Positions 1 to 8,297 of a DNA stretch of 64,000 bases are shown here, one piece after another (within the stretch, counting starts at the first letter, position 1; the number at the start of each line of letters is the position of its first letter). The DNA is taken from positions 1 to 64,000 of the forward strand of contig CAZZFF010000007.1 in assembly GCA_964653485.1 (NCBI GenBank), in the 5' to 3' direction. This DNA is from CAVQND01 sp964653485. GTDB lineage: Bacteria > Verrucomicrobiota > Verrucomicrobiia > Limisphaerales > UBA8199. Made by a program: the position numbers and the translations under genes. The notes beneath the pieces were generated by a model. The model was not told the DNA's origin. It did not search any database and saw only the letters and a list, made by a program, of their open reading frames with translations.

Positions 1-79
1 AGCGCCCCCTGCTTCACTTTTCTTGGAGAGCTGGGAAACTAGGCGAGGATCAGGGGCGCCAGGCCCGCGCGCAATGCGG

Positions 80-196
80 GGCCAGTGACAAAGTCCGTCG
101 GAAGGCCCCCGGTAGGCCGTTTAGGAGTGCGGTGGCAAGCGAAGCGCGACACCGCTTTGGCTCAGGCAGCACCCGGTGTGTCGGATGTCCCGCGCG
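80..196. repeat. Dispersed ~117-bp repeat, copy 1
   Basis: This block matches 4253-4369 in the same orientation, with about 12 differences over 117 bp by my hand alignment. The most conserved core is the stretch around GCAAGCGAAGCGCGACACCG. It lies just beyond the 3' end of the comB operon, and copy 2 lies just upstream of the same operon, so the two copies bracket it. A diverged core also occurs inside ctaA (46976-47017). No terminal inverted repeats, transposase or target duplication are evident, so it looks like a non-autonomous dispersed repeat rather than an IS. Bases 1-79 show nothing recognisable. Confidence 0.75.
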
Positions 197-239
197 CTCG
201 AAATCCCGCCCCGTCGAATCTGGGTCTTTCGAACGGACT

Positions 240-1010
240 CTATCTCAGCACCGCAATCTTTCCATCCCGGTCCATGCCGGCAGCCAGGTTGACGCGGTCG
301 CGCTGGGCGCAGAGGGCGACATCCCCCCGCAATGCGTCCAGGCCGAGCAACCGCCGGCCGTTCCGCGAGCCTCCCAAGGCGGCCGGCAGGTCCGCTGACT
401 CGGCGGCGAACAGGCGGCTCGCCATGAGGGCCGAATCGGCGACGACGGCGTCGCCCAAATGAGGCCGGAGCAGGTTGCACAAGGCGCCGGCGCCCAAAAC
501 GTCTTCATAAGCGGCCTCTTCGTGGGTCCCGCCGCACACGAGCAAGAGGGGGGACGGGTCTTGCTTGGCCAGAAACTCGGCTGTGGCGCGCAGGTTCAGG
601 AAGCTGCATATAAGGACCCGCCTCGCCCCCGCGCAGGCCCGCAACGCGCGCGTGCCGTTGGTGGTGGTCATGACAATTGTTTTTCCCCGCACCTTCTCCG
701 GCGTGAACTCGCCGGGGGAGTTGCCCAAATCGAAGTCAATGCTCCCGGTCAGGCTGGCCGGGATGCGCACCCCATCCCGTTCGCCCGCGAGCAGGACTGC
801 GGGTTGGCGTTCGCGCAACCGCAGGGCCTCGGGGATGCTCGATACCGGGATGATCGCCTCCGCGCCGTTGCTCAGCGCCATGGCCATGGTGCTGGTGGCG
901 CGCAGCACGTCAAAGACGGCACAGGTTGTCCCGGTCAGGTCGCGGCCCTTGAGGGCCTCGAATTCGGCGGGCGTGAAGGTCACTTCGAGTGTTGGTTTAA
1001 TCTTTAACAT
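240..1010 (-). CDS. comB: Probable 2-phosphosulfolactate phosphatase (ComB family)
   Basis: The 256-residue protein fits the ComB family: an N-terminal VFDVLRATSTMAMALSNGA segment, LLAGERDG, the FDLGNSPGEF motif, KTIVMTTTNGTRAL and CGGTHEEAAYEDVLGAG. ComB enzymes are Mg-dependent phosphatases that turn (2R)-phospho-3-sulfolactate into sulfolactate, a coenzyme M precursor in methanogens; many bacteria without known coenzyme M carry homologues, so the physiological role here is open. The start codon overlaps the 3' end of the upstream glycosylase gene by 14 bp, which indicates translational coupling in a three-gene operon. No ComA or ComC gene is seen nearby. The family call is firm; the pathway is not. 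Confidence 0.88.
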   Translation of the reverse strand: MLKIKPTLEVTFTPAEFEALKGRDLTGTTCAVFDVLRATSTMAMALSNGAEAIIPVSSIPEALRLRERQPAVLLAGERDGVRIPASLTGSIDFDLGNSPGEFTPEKVRGKTIVMTTTNGTRALRACAGARRVLICSFLNLRATAEFLAKQDPSPLLLVCGGTHEEAAYEDVLGAGALCNLLRPHLGDAVVADSALMASRLFAAESADLPAALGGSRNGRRLLGLDALRGDVALCAQRDRVNLAAGMDRDGKIAVLR

Positions 1011-1899
1011 TTCTTATGTAGTGAAAGAGGTACTGTTGCGCATAGCCGGCGTAGGGGCCGAAATGAGTTGCGGCAAAGCCGCGCAGCAGCGTCAAGTTAA
1101 TCCGCCGGCCGGGAAAGTAAAGCCGCCTCAAGGCCCTGAGCACCCACACATCGAGCGGGAAAGAGGTTTGGAAGCCGTAAGCAAAAAGCAGGACGCAGTC
1201 GGCAATCTTGGGTCCGACTCCCGGCAGCCGCATCAGCTCGGCGCGGGCGTCATCGGGGGGGCTGGCGCCCAGGCGGGCGAGGTCTAACTGGCCGGCGGCG
1301 ACGCTTTGGGCGGCGGCCAGCAGGTAAGGGGCGCGGAAGCCCATCCTGCAGGAGCGCAAGCCGGCCTCGTCGGCGCAAGCCAGACGGGCTGGAGAGGGAA
1401 AGGCGTGGGTGGGGGCGAAGCCCGGCACGTCCGGCGCCGAGAGCGGCTCGCCATAGTGCCGGCAAAGAGATTCGACAATCTGGCGGATTTGAACGATCTG
1501 CTTGGTGGAAGAGAGGATGAAGGAGGCCAGACACTCCCAAGGGTCCTGGCGCAAGAGCCGCAACCCGCGGCACCAGGCAAGAGCGGCGCGCATCGGCGCG
1601 TCGTCCGGGAACGTCCGCAGCACCTCGTCGAAATTCAAGTCTGTTTGGAGGTAATCCGTGAGCCAGCCCCATTCGGAAACCGGGTGCGCGGTCCGGGCCT
1701 GGATGCCGCGCCCGTCCGGGCGCAGGCAAACGGAGTGATGTCCGATGACGCCGGTCCAGCCCTGCTCGGTCAACCGCCAGCGAAATGCCTGCCCGGAGTT
1801 GAGCGTGGCCTCGAGATCGTAATCAGATTCCAAAGGGATTCTGAGGACCGTGGGATGGGGCTGTATTTGGGTCGGGCGGATCAACGGAGCCCCCGGCAT
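997..1899 (-). CDS. ogg: 8-oxoguanine DNA glycosylase/AP lyase (OGG1-type)
   Basis: This 300-residue protein has the N-terminal OGG fold segment (LNSGQAFRW) and the helix-hairpin-helix GPD motif LPGVGPKIADCVLLFAYG. The Schiff-base lysine is expected at K231 and the catalytic aspartate at D250 (PLDVW); their 19-residue spacing matches human OGG1 K249/D268. It would remove 8-oxoG opposite C and nick the abasic site in base excision repair. The frame stays open far upstream, but the ATG at 1899 is chosen because homology begins there, and it overlaps the end of the upstream PAP2-GT39 gene by 19 bp. The four iron-sulfur cysteines of MutY/Nth are absent, as expected for OGG. Confidence 0.9.
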   Translation of the reverse strand: MPGAPLIRPTQIQPHPTVLRIPLESDYDLEATLNSGQAFRWRLTEQGWTGVIGHHSVCLRPDGRGIQARTAHPVSEWGWLTDYLQTDLNFDEVLRTFPDDAPMRAALAWCRGLRLLRQDPWECLASFILSSTKQIVQIRQIVESLCRHYGEPLSAPDVPGFAPTHAFPSPARLACADEAGLRSCRMGFRAPYLLAAAQSVAAGQLDLARLGASPPDDARAELMRLPGVGPKIADCVLLFAYGFQTSFPLDVWVLRALRRLYFPGRRINLTLLRGFAATHFGPYAGYAQQYLFHYIRNVKD

Positions 1900-4184
1900 T
1901 GGAAGATTTGCAGCGGCCGCAGCAGGTAGCGGTTTTGGTAGAGGACATTGCGGACGCCGAGGTTTGTGACGGATTCGAACTCCTTTTCCAACTCGGGCGG
2001 GGGCGGTTTGGGGACAGGGGCATCGCGGTCCAACTCGCGGACGTAAAGGGCATTCTGGCCTTGGCGGGCGGTGTAGCCCGGCCAAAAGTAGAATTGGTTG
2101 TCCGGTCGTCCTTCGGTCAGACAATACACCAGGGGATCGTCCGGGATGCCGGCGCTGGCCTCCGGGAGATAAAACGAAAGCTCGCCGGCCAGCCCGTAGT
2201 GGCCTGCGATGATAAAGACCGGTTTGCCTTCCGCCAGGAACTCCCGCCTTGCCTGGCCGACGACGACGGCGACCTGGCGCCACTGGCGCACGCGGTGGAG
2301 GACGTCGAGCTTGACGGGCAACGGCTGGCCAATGAGCTTGCCGAGGCCGTCGGTGTTGTGGCCCAGGATGACCAGGGGCAGTCCCAGGCCCAGGCCCGCC
2401 GCCAGCCAGCCCTTGATTTGCGCCCTTCCACTGCGCCATTGGGTGTCCCAGTAAATGACCATGAGGCAGAACAACGGGACGACCGCCGGCGCAATCCAGT
2501 TGGGCATGACGCGGGAGTGAAAGGTAAAGAGCAGGTAGGCAAGGAAGAGGGGGGCGCCCATGCTGAAGAGAAAGACCAGGAGCGGATGGTGCCGACCGCG
2601 GCGCCAGAAGATGATCGACGTCCAGAGCATTCCGGCAAAAAAAACGGGGTTAAGGAGGCCCGCCTCCGCCCCCAGGAACTCCCAGAAGTAGCGGAGCGTC
2701 GGTTGCCAGGGCTGCCCGACTTTTGCATCCCCGGCCACGTGCGTGACGGTAATCCATCCGTGCTGCATATTCCAAAACAGGACCGGCAGGGCAAAGAGCA
2801 CGTTAAGGCCCAGCGCCAGCCAGAGTCCTGGGCGGCGCAGTTGCTTGCGGGCCGGGGGCCACAAGACAAAGAAGACGGCCCAGCAGAGCCATTGGAACAG
2901 TTCGGTGTATTTGCTAAGGAACCCAAGGCCCATCCAAAGCCCCACCCAGAGCCAGTCACGGGTCTTGGCGTTGTCCTGGACGGCCCGCCACCCGGCCAGC
3001 ATGGCCAGGACCCAGAGCGATACCGAGAGAGAGTCGACGGTCATGAGAATCGAGCCGACCGACATGAGAGGAACGGCGGTGATGATGAGAAGCAGGAAAA
3101 ACCCGGCGCGGGCGTTGACTGTCCGGGCGAAGAAGCGGAGCAAGACCAGGCCGAGGACGCCGGCGATGATGGGGGAAAAAAAGCGCACGCCCAGCGGGGT
3201 ATCCCCCCAAATGGACGTGCCCAGGAATTGGGTGTAAGCAATCAGCGGCGGTTTGCTGTAATAGGAGAGGGCCAGATGCTTGGACCAGAGCCATTGATAC
3301 GATTCGTCCTCGCTCAAGTCGATCGTGCCGCTGGCAATATAGGCCAGCCGCGCGAGCAAGAGCACCCCCAGCCAAAGGTAGCCGGCCCGCAGCCAATGTT
3401 GGTCAAGAGTGACGTGCGGCGGACGAAAGCCGGGCTCCGGCAGCCCTCTCTTGAGCGGAAGCGCCGGGGGCGGATCTTCTCCCTCCCCGGCGGCCTGCGT
3501 GCCCGCCTCGGGGACCAGCAGCGAGGGGAATTTGGGCCACCAAAGCGGGAACCATTTGCGGCCCGCCCATCGCCACAGGCCGTCGAGCGACCACACGATC
3601 GTCGCGCCGTAGCCGGCGCCGAGGATGGCCCCAGCCGCCACATCGCTCGGATAGTGGACCCCGTTGTAAAGCCGGGAAAAGCTGACCGCGACCGCCAGCG
3701 GCAGCATGAACCAAACGCTGCGGCGGTAATAGATGAAGGCGACCATCGCCGCCGCGAACCAGTTGGCCGCGTGGGAGGAAGGCATGCTCCCCGAGGGCGA
3801 CCCCATGCCGGCGTTCCGCTCCTGGGCCGCGCCGTTGGCCGCCGAGGCGGGCGCTTCCGCGCCCGGGGTTTCCCCAGTGCGCTTGGGGCGGTCAGGACGA
3901 CGGACGTCGGACAGGGCCAGAAAAGGCCGCGGGCGTCCCACGGCATGTTTCATATTGCGGCTGATGAATCCATCTCCGAGGGCAAGGACCACGATTGCCA
4001 TCGCCAGGCAAACCAGGCCCCGGACCCGTCCCTTCCAAAGGAGCAGCGCCGCCACGAGGACCAGCAGCGGGATGAAGAGCCGATTGCCGCTTAGGAACGG
4101 CATGACCACATCAAAGACGGGATTGGCCAGCTTGAGGTTGGCGAAGCGGAACAGGTCGATGTCGAGTGTCTGGAGCCAATGCAT
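1881..4184 (-). CDS. PAP2 lipid phosphatase fused to GT39/ArnT-like glycosyltransferase
   Basis: One 767-residue membrane protein with two recognisable parts. Residues 1-220 are a PAP2 phosphatase: KHAVGRPRP (motif 1), GSMPSSHAAN (motif 2) and SRLYNGVHYPSD (motif 3), with a hydrophilic Pro/Ala-rich insert between motifs 1 and 2. From about residue 260 it is a polytopic GT39/ArnT/PMT-like glycosyltransferase with the acidic motif LSEDESYQW in the first external loop, SKPPLIAY, and roughly ten hydrophobic segments. GT39 enzymes use polyprenyl-phosphate sugars, and PAP2 enzymes recycle polyprenyl (pyro)phosphates, so the fusion joins donor use with carrier recycling. It heads an operon with ogg and comB. 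The acceptor (lipid A, protein or glycan) is unknown. Confidence 0.87.
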   Translation of the reverse strand: MHWLQTLDIDLFRFANLKLANPVFDVVMPFLSGNRLFIPLLVLVAALLLWKGRVRGLVCLAMAIVVLALGDGFISRNMKHAVGRPRPFLALSDVRRPDRPKRTGETPGAEAPASAANGAAQERNAGMGSPSGSMPSSHAANWFAAAMVAFIYYRRSVWFMLPLAVAVSFSRLYNGVHYPSDVAAGAILGAGYGATIVWSLDGLWRWAGRKWFPLWWPKFPSLLVPEAGTQAAGEGEDPPPALPLKRGLPEPGFRPPHVTLDQHWLRAGYLWLGVLLLARLAYIASGTIDLSEDESYQWLWSKHLALSYYSKPPLIAYTQFLGTSIWGDTPLGVRFFSPIIAGVLGLVLLRFFARTVNARAGFFLLLIITAVPLMSVGSILMTVDSLSVSLWVLAMLAGWRAVQDNAKTRDWLWVGLWMGLGFLSKYTELFQWLCWAVFFVLWPPARKQLRRPGLWLALGLNVLFALPVLFWNMQHGWITVTHVAGDAKVGQPWQPTLRYFWEFLGAEAGLLNPVFFAGMLWTSIIFWRRGRHHPLLVFLFSMGAPLFLAYLLFTFHSRVMPNWIAPAVVPLFCLMVIYWDTQWRSGRAQIKGWLAAGLGLGLPLVILGHNTDGLGKLIGQPLPVKLDVLHRVRQWRQVAVVVGQARREFLAEGKPVFIIAGHYGLAGELSFYLPEASAGIPDDPLVYCLTEGRPDNQFYFWPGYTARQGQNALYVRELDRDAPVPKPPPPELEKEFESVTNLGVRNVLYQNRYLLRPLQIFQCRGLR

Positions 4185-4511
4185 CCGGGAGACAGTTTAA
4201 CGGCACAGGGGCAGTTGCAAGACTAAACGGTGCCGCCGAGGGCCCGAGCCAAGGCCAGTGACAAAGTCTGTCGGAAGGTCCCAGGTACGCAGTTTGGGAG
4301 TGCGGTGGCAAGCGAAGCGCGACACCGCTTTGGCTCAGACAGCGTCTGCCGTGTCGGATGTCCCGCGCGGCCCAAAGCGCCGTCGCCGCTTCGCTCTGCC
4401 GGCGCACTCCATAAGACTGCTCCGTCGACCGCCCTGGGGGCTAGGGGGGCTGCATCAAGCTCGCCAAACCTGTCGAGCCTGCGCCGGAACGCCGGCCTTG
4501 GCCGGCAGATT
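4185..4511. other. Intergenic region with repeat copy 2 and a palindrome
   Basis: This 327-bp gap separates the start of the PAP2-GT39 gene from the end of the next minus-strand gene. Bases 4253-4369 are the second copy of the dispersed repeat. At 4491-4506 there is a perfect 7-bp inverted repeat with a 2-nt centre (GCCGGCCTTGGCCGGC), which could form a hairpin 3' of the gene ending at 4512, though without a clear U-tract on that strand. No coding potential is convincing. Confidence 0.55.
4253..4369. repeat. Dispersed ~117-bp repeat, copy 2
   Basis: Same orientation and length as copy 1 at 80-196, about 90% identical by hand alignment. It sits in the non-coding gap upstream of the PAP2-GT39/ogg/comB operon. 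The central 42 bp (4295-4336) align, in reverse complement, with 46976-47017 inside ctaA with 8 mismatches. Confidence 0.75.
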
Positions 4512-5282
4512 TCAGGGATTCCCGGGCTGCTGCCGCATCGATGTGGCACTCCGCGCCAGCTTGGAGGAGAGCCGTTCCCAGAGGCGCCGGGTGGTGCGCC
4601 GGGAGGCGGGCAACACCCAGGAGGAGCGCTCGGCAAATTCAAGGGCGCTGACCGTTGGGTGCCCTGAAATCTCGACGACGACGCGGCGGCCATAAACAAA
4701 GAGCCCGCGCAAACCGATGTTGTGCGAGCGGACGCGCGCCATCACACCGTAGGGCAAAGAGAGCTTGACGGAGTCGCCCTGGAACACCAGCTCCGTCTCG
4801 GTCAGCGTGAGACAGCCGATGTCGTCCGCATCTTCGATCTCGGCCCAAAGTTTCGAGCGGATTCGGGGCGAGAGGGTCAGTTGGACGATGAAAATGTCCG
4901 GGTCGGTGCCGGCGGCGGGATTGAGGGCGCGCGCCATGCGGGTCAGACAGGGATTACCCAGGCCGAGCGGGAGCAAATAGGCGGTCCCGGCGACCGCCGC
5001 CAGGGGCAGCAGGAGACTCCAGGGCGCGAATCGTCCCAGGCTCATCGCCAAAACGGACGCCAGAACCGGCAGCACCAGGACCAAGCCGCAGGCGTGAATG
5101 GCCACCTGCGCCCCGGCGCGGAACCGAGCCGGCGGGACGATAGCGATTCGCGCCGCGTTCGAGGGCCGGGAGCCGCTGTCTTGCACCGGGCCAGTAAGCG
5201 GGGGGAACCGCGAGAAATCAAGAAAAACGTGGGCATCCCGGATTTTCCCCAGCGGGCCGGCGTTCCGGTCGAGAATCGGCAA
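4512..5282 (-). CDS. Hypothetical membrane protein with PH-like C-terminal region
   Basis: The 256-residue protein has two adjacent hydrophobic segments at about residues 60-80 and 86-105 forming a membrane hairpin, followed by a soluble C-terminal half rich in beta-like strands (LTLTETELVFQGDSVKLSLP, VVVEISGHP) that reads like a bacterial PH or GRAM-like domain. I do not recognise a specific family. There is no signal peptide and no catalytic motif. It is flanked by the dispersed repeat region downstream and by a divergently transcribed histidine kinase upstream, 135 bp away. A role at the inner membrane is plausible but unproven. Confidence 0.6.
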   Translation of the reverse strand: MPILDRNAGPLGKIRDAHVFLDFSRFPPLTGPVQDSGSRPSNAARIAIVPPARFRAGAQVAIHACGLVLVLPVLASVLAMSLGRFAPWSLLLPLAAVAGTAYLLPLGLGNPCLTRMARALNPAAGTDPDIFIVQLTLSPRIRSKLWAEIEDADDIGCLTLTETELVFQGDSVKLSLPYGVMARVRSHNIGLRGLFVYGRRVVVEISGHPTVSALEFAERSSWVLPASRRTTRRLWERLSSKLARSATSMRQQPGNP

Positions 5283-5417
5283 ATCGGGCTCCTCCGAAAA
5301 AGACCATGTTTGAGGGATCCGCGAGGCGCGTGAGGAGAAGGGCGTTGCCGTTTTACCTTGCGAGGGACCGCAGACGGGCTAATGTCATAAAATTATCCGG
5401 GCCATTCGATAATCAAT

Positions 5418-6509
5418 ATGCCAGAGCAACACGCGGGGGACCTGGAAAAAGGGCAGCCGGCGTCCGACCTTGTCGGCGCATTGCGCGATTGTCTTGTGAT
5501 CGCCGTGATGCTTGTCGACCCCGAGAATCAGGGTGTCACGCTGAGCGGCCGGGCCGCGCGCATCCTTGGGCTGGGAACGGCTCAACAGGCTCGCTGCGCG
5601 CTGGCCGCGCTGCCGGCGCCGGTTGGGGAGGTGGTCCGGGAGGCGCTCTCTTCCGGCAAGGAGCTCGATGGCCGGCAGGTCGAGTGGGTCGATGGGGGCG
5701 GCCAGGCCCGAAAGCTCCACCTGAGCGCGCTCCGGGTGGGGCCGGGGACCCAGACGGGGCCGGTCGCGTTCGTTGTGAATGACGTCGCGCCGGGGATGGA
5801 GCTTGAGCGCAAGTTGCGGCAGCTCGAGCGGTTGGCCAACGTGGGGACTCTCTCTGCCGGCATGGCCCACGAGATCAGGAACGGCCTGGTGGCGGCGAGG
5901 ACCTTCACGGAGTTGCTTTTGGAGGCAAACCGGGAGGCCGAATTGGCTGCTCTGGCCCGGCGCGAGTTGGAGCGCGTCGACTCGATCATCGGCAGGATGC
6001 TAAAGTTCTCCGGCCCGGTTCGATTCGCGGGGTCAGCGATTAGCCTGCACGAAACCCTGGAGCATTCGTTGCGGCTGGTGCAGCGGCGGCTGGAGGAGAA
6101 GTCGATCACTGTCAACCGCCATTTCGGGGCCGCGCCGGGCCTCGTGCAAGGAGAGGACATGCAGTTGCAACAGGCATTCCTGAACCTCTTCCTCAACGCT
6201 CTGGATGCGATGGAGCCCAAGGGAACGCTTACGGTCAGAACGCGCCCCATCGCCCCTCCCTCGGCGCTCGTGGGTTGCGGCCCCGGCCCTGCCCAAATCG
6301 CAGTTACGGTCCACGACACCGGCGCGGGTATCTCTCCGGAGAACCTGGCCCGCCTCTTCGAGCCGTTTTTTACGACCAAACCAAACGGCACCGGCCTGGG
6401 CCTGTCCATCACCCGCCGCATCATCCATGAGCATCAGGGTGAGATTTCCATCCAGAGCCAGCCCGGGAAGGGCACGGCGGTTGAGATCGTCTTGCCGGCC
6501 GCGCTCTAG
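5418..6509 (+). CDS. Cytosolic sensor histidine kinase (NtrB-like)
   Basis: A 363-residue kinase without membrane segments. Residues 20-130 look like a PAS-type sensor domain. The HisKA domain carries the H-box GMAHEIRNGLVAART with the phosphoacceptor at H151. The HATPase domain shows the N-box (NLFLNALDAME), G1 box (DTGAGIS), F box (FEPFFTTKPNGTG) and G2 (GLGLSI). The architecture resembles NtrB and related kinases that partner NtrC-type or receiver-only proteins. No response regulator is adjacent, so it is an orphan here. The ATG at 5418 follows a 135-bp gap and is the only suitable start. The 3' end overlaps the convergent CotH-like gene by four bases (shared CTAG). Confidence 0.88.
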   Translation: MPEQHAGDLEKGQPASDLVGALRDCLVIAVMLVDPENQGVTLSGRAARILGLGTAQQARCALAALPAPVGEVVREALSSGKELDGRQVEWVDGGGQARKLHLSALRVGPGTQTGPVAFVVNDVAPGMELERKLRQLERLANVGTLSAGMAHEIRNGLVAARTFTELLLEANREAELAALARRELERVDSIIGRMLKFSGPVRFAGSAISLHETLEHSLRLVQRRLEEKSITVNRHFGAAPGLVQGEDMQLQQAFLNLFLNALDAMEPKGTLTVRTRPIAPPSALVGCGPGPAQIAVTVHDTGAGISPENLARLFEPFFTTKPNGTGLGLSITRRIIHEHQGEISIQSQPGKGTAVEIVLPAAL

Positions 6510-8155
6510 TGCTCCTGGACGATTCTGAGCGAGTCCAGATCGAACCAGGCTTCGCCGGCCGAGGCGCGGAGTTCACAGATGAGTTCGATTTCCGCGGCGG
6601 TATCCTCGACCTGGAATTGCGCGACAAGGCGTTGCCAGGATGAGTCTCCGACGAGGTTGGCCGCCTGGCGATTCGAACCCCCGATCCGCAGGCCGGCGCC
6701 CTGGTGGATGCCGGAGGGCAAGGGTTTGACTCCGGCCACTCTAGCGCGGCCCTCGAACCGATAGCGCCCGGGCTGGAGCAGCGCCCTGGTCCGCCAGGAA
6801 GCCAGGGTTCGCGGCCCGGCGACGATGTGGAGCGCGAGGATGTCTCCGGGTGCCTTCGCGCGGTCCAACGTCCCGCCCGCCGGCGCCTCGACGGCGAGCC
6901 AGCCTTCAGGCTGGCCTACGCCCGCTTGAAAGCGCATGGGCTTGAGTGGGGGCCGGCCTAACTGCACCTCAATGTTCCGGCGCCGCTCGAGGATGCGCTC
7001 CTTGACGAGAGCGGCTTCCCGCTCAAGGCGGTTGAATTCGTGGCCGGACAAAAACGGGCGGAGTTCCCGTGTGAGTTGCTCGACGCGTTGGACCAGGAGG
7101 TCGGTCTTGAAGAGGTTTGTGAACAGAGAATGGAGAGCGGCCTCGTAGAGGGTTTTTCCTTGAGGGGTATCAAGGACCGCCTGGGCGACCAGGCCGGCCA
7201 TGAAGGGGTGACAGGGGAAATCCGCTCTCCCCAGGAGTTGGTCCATGCCGTGGGGGAAGAAAACGACTTTGCCTGTGTCCAGGTCGTGATAAACCCTGAA
7301 ATTATTCCGCGCCGAGCAATAGCCGTCGCGGTGACACAGGATGACTTCCATGGCCATAAAGGCGACGAATCGCTCTGTGTCCAGCGTTTGTTGGAGGCGC
7401 GCCCAGCGGCGTGCCGGGTCGGGTTCGAGGGCGGCTGCGGCCAGGGCCTTGAGGGAGGCCCGATTCGGGGCGGAGGTCTCGATCTGACCACCGCCCGCTG
7501 AAGGCGGCGAGCCGGGCGAATTGAGCGAAGGCGGGTCTTGCCCGGGAGCCTCGACAGTGTTGCGCTTGAGGCGCTGGTCGATATCGTGGCCGTCTTCGGG
7601 TTCGAATAGGTCACGGCCGACGTGTTTGAAGTGGCAGGCCAGGAAGTCTTCGGTGAACCCCTCCTTGAGGACATAGAGGCCCAGAGGACCGCCGTTGAGG
7701 GAGACCAGGGCCCGGCTGACCCGAGGGGCGGGCACTCCGGCCGCGGCGAAGAGCTCGCTGCCGAGCTTCTCGTTGACGTAACTGGGGTCTTCGACCGAGT
7801 TGTTAAGGTGGATGCGGCGCAGACCGTGAAATCTCCGGCCGGGCACGAAATGGCAGAAATCCAGGGTGAATGCGGGTTTGTCGTCCAGGGGACGGAAACT
7901 GCCGATGGAGCCCTTGAGGTGGACGGCCACGTTGGAATAGACCATGGCGCCCGAGGAGACCGTAGCGGGAACGAACTCCCGAGCGTCCTGGCGCAGCCTC
8001 TGCATGTCTTCGGCCTTGAGGTCGATGCGAATGCGGTGAACGGCCCCGTTGGTGAAGAGGTCGGCCCCGGGGAGCGGGAGGGCAACGCCGGCCTGGGAGG
8101 CCGCGCCCGAAAGGGCAACCGCCAGCCAGAGAATCCGCATCAGAACCCGGTTCAT
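6506..8155 (-). CDS. Secreted CotH-kinase-family protein
   Basis: The 549-residue product starts with a signal peptide (ILWLAVALSGAASQAGVA), so it is exported. The core resembles the CotH family, atypical protein kinases first described for spore coats: an NEKLGSELFAAAGVPAPR segment, GPLGLYVLKEGF, and further on NNFRVYHDLDTGKVVFFPHG MDQLLG. Residues about 200-235 form a Pro/Ser/Gly-rich insert that looks like low-complexity linker. The last 130 residues read as a beta-rich, possibly carbohydrate-binding domain. Homologues are frequent in secretomes of Verrucomicrobia and Planctomycetes, but substrates are unknown. A second ATG at 8140 is an alternative start that leaves a more typical signal peptide. 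Confidence 0.82.
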   Translation of the reverse strand: MNRVLMRILWLAVALSGAASQAGVALPLPGADLFTNGAVHRIRIDLKAEDMQRLRQDAREFVPATVSSGAMVYSNVAVHLKGSIGSFRPLDDKPAFTLDFCHFVPGRRFHGLRRIHLNNSVEDPSYVNEKLGSELFAAAGVPAPRVSRALVSLNGGPLGLYVLKEGFTEDFLACHFKHVGRDLFEPEDGHDIDQRLKRNTVEAPGQDPPSLNSPGSPPSAGGGQIETSAPNRASLKALAAAALEPDPARRWARLQQTLDTERFVAFMAMEVILCHRDGYCSARNNFRVYHDLDTGKVVFFPHGMDQLLGRADFPCHPFMAGLVAQAVLDTPQGKTLYEAALHSLFTNLFKTDLLVQRVEQLTRELRPFLSGHEFNRLEREAALVKERILERRRNIEVQLGRPPLKPMRFQAGVGQPEGWLAVEAPAGGTLDRAKAPGDILALHIVAGPRTLASWRTRALLQPGRYRFEGRARVAGVKPLPSGIHQGAGLRIGGSNRQAANLVGDSSWQRLVAQFQVEDTAAEIELICELRASAGEAWFDLDSLRIVQEH

Positions 8156-8297
8156 AAGCAGTGCGACATCAAGGGGGAGGGTTGAGGCGCGGCGCGCGCA
8201 TCTGAGATAGGGCGAGGAGGTTCCTTTTCGGAGGACAATGATTGAGAATTGATTATTAAGAATCGGTTGTTGGAAAATGAGCTCTGTTCAGCACCCC

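Noticed and set aside
1..79. Start of a gene cut by the window edge
   Set aside because: No frame with family motifs or coding bias in the first 79 bases.
1899..4094. 731-residue plus-strand ORF opposite the PAP2-GT39 gene
   Set aside because: Antisense shadow of a real gene; composition is Arg/Gln/Gly-rich with no domain motifs.
6660..6690. T-arm-like motif GATTCGAACCCCCGATCC
   Set aside because: Inside the CotH-like coding frame; no acceptor, D or anticodon stem is present.
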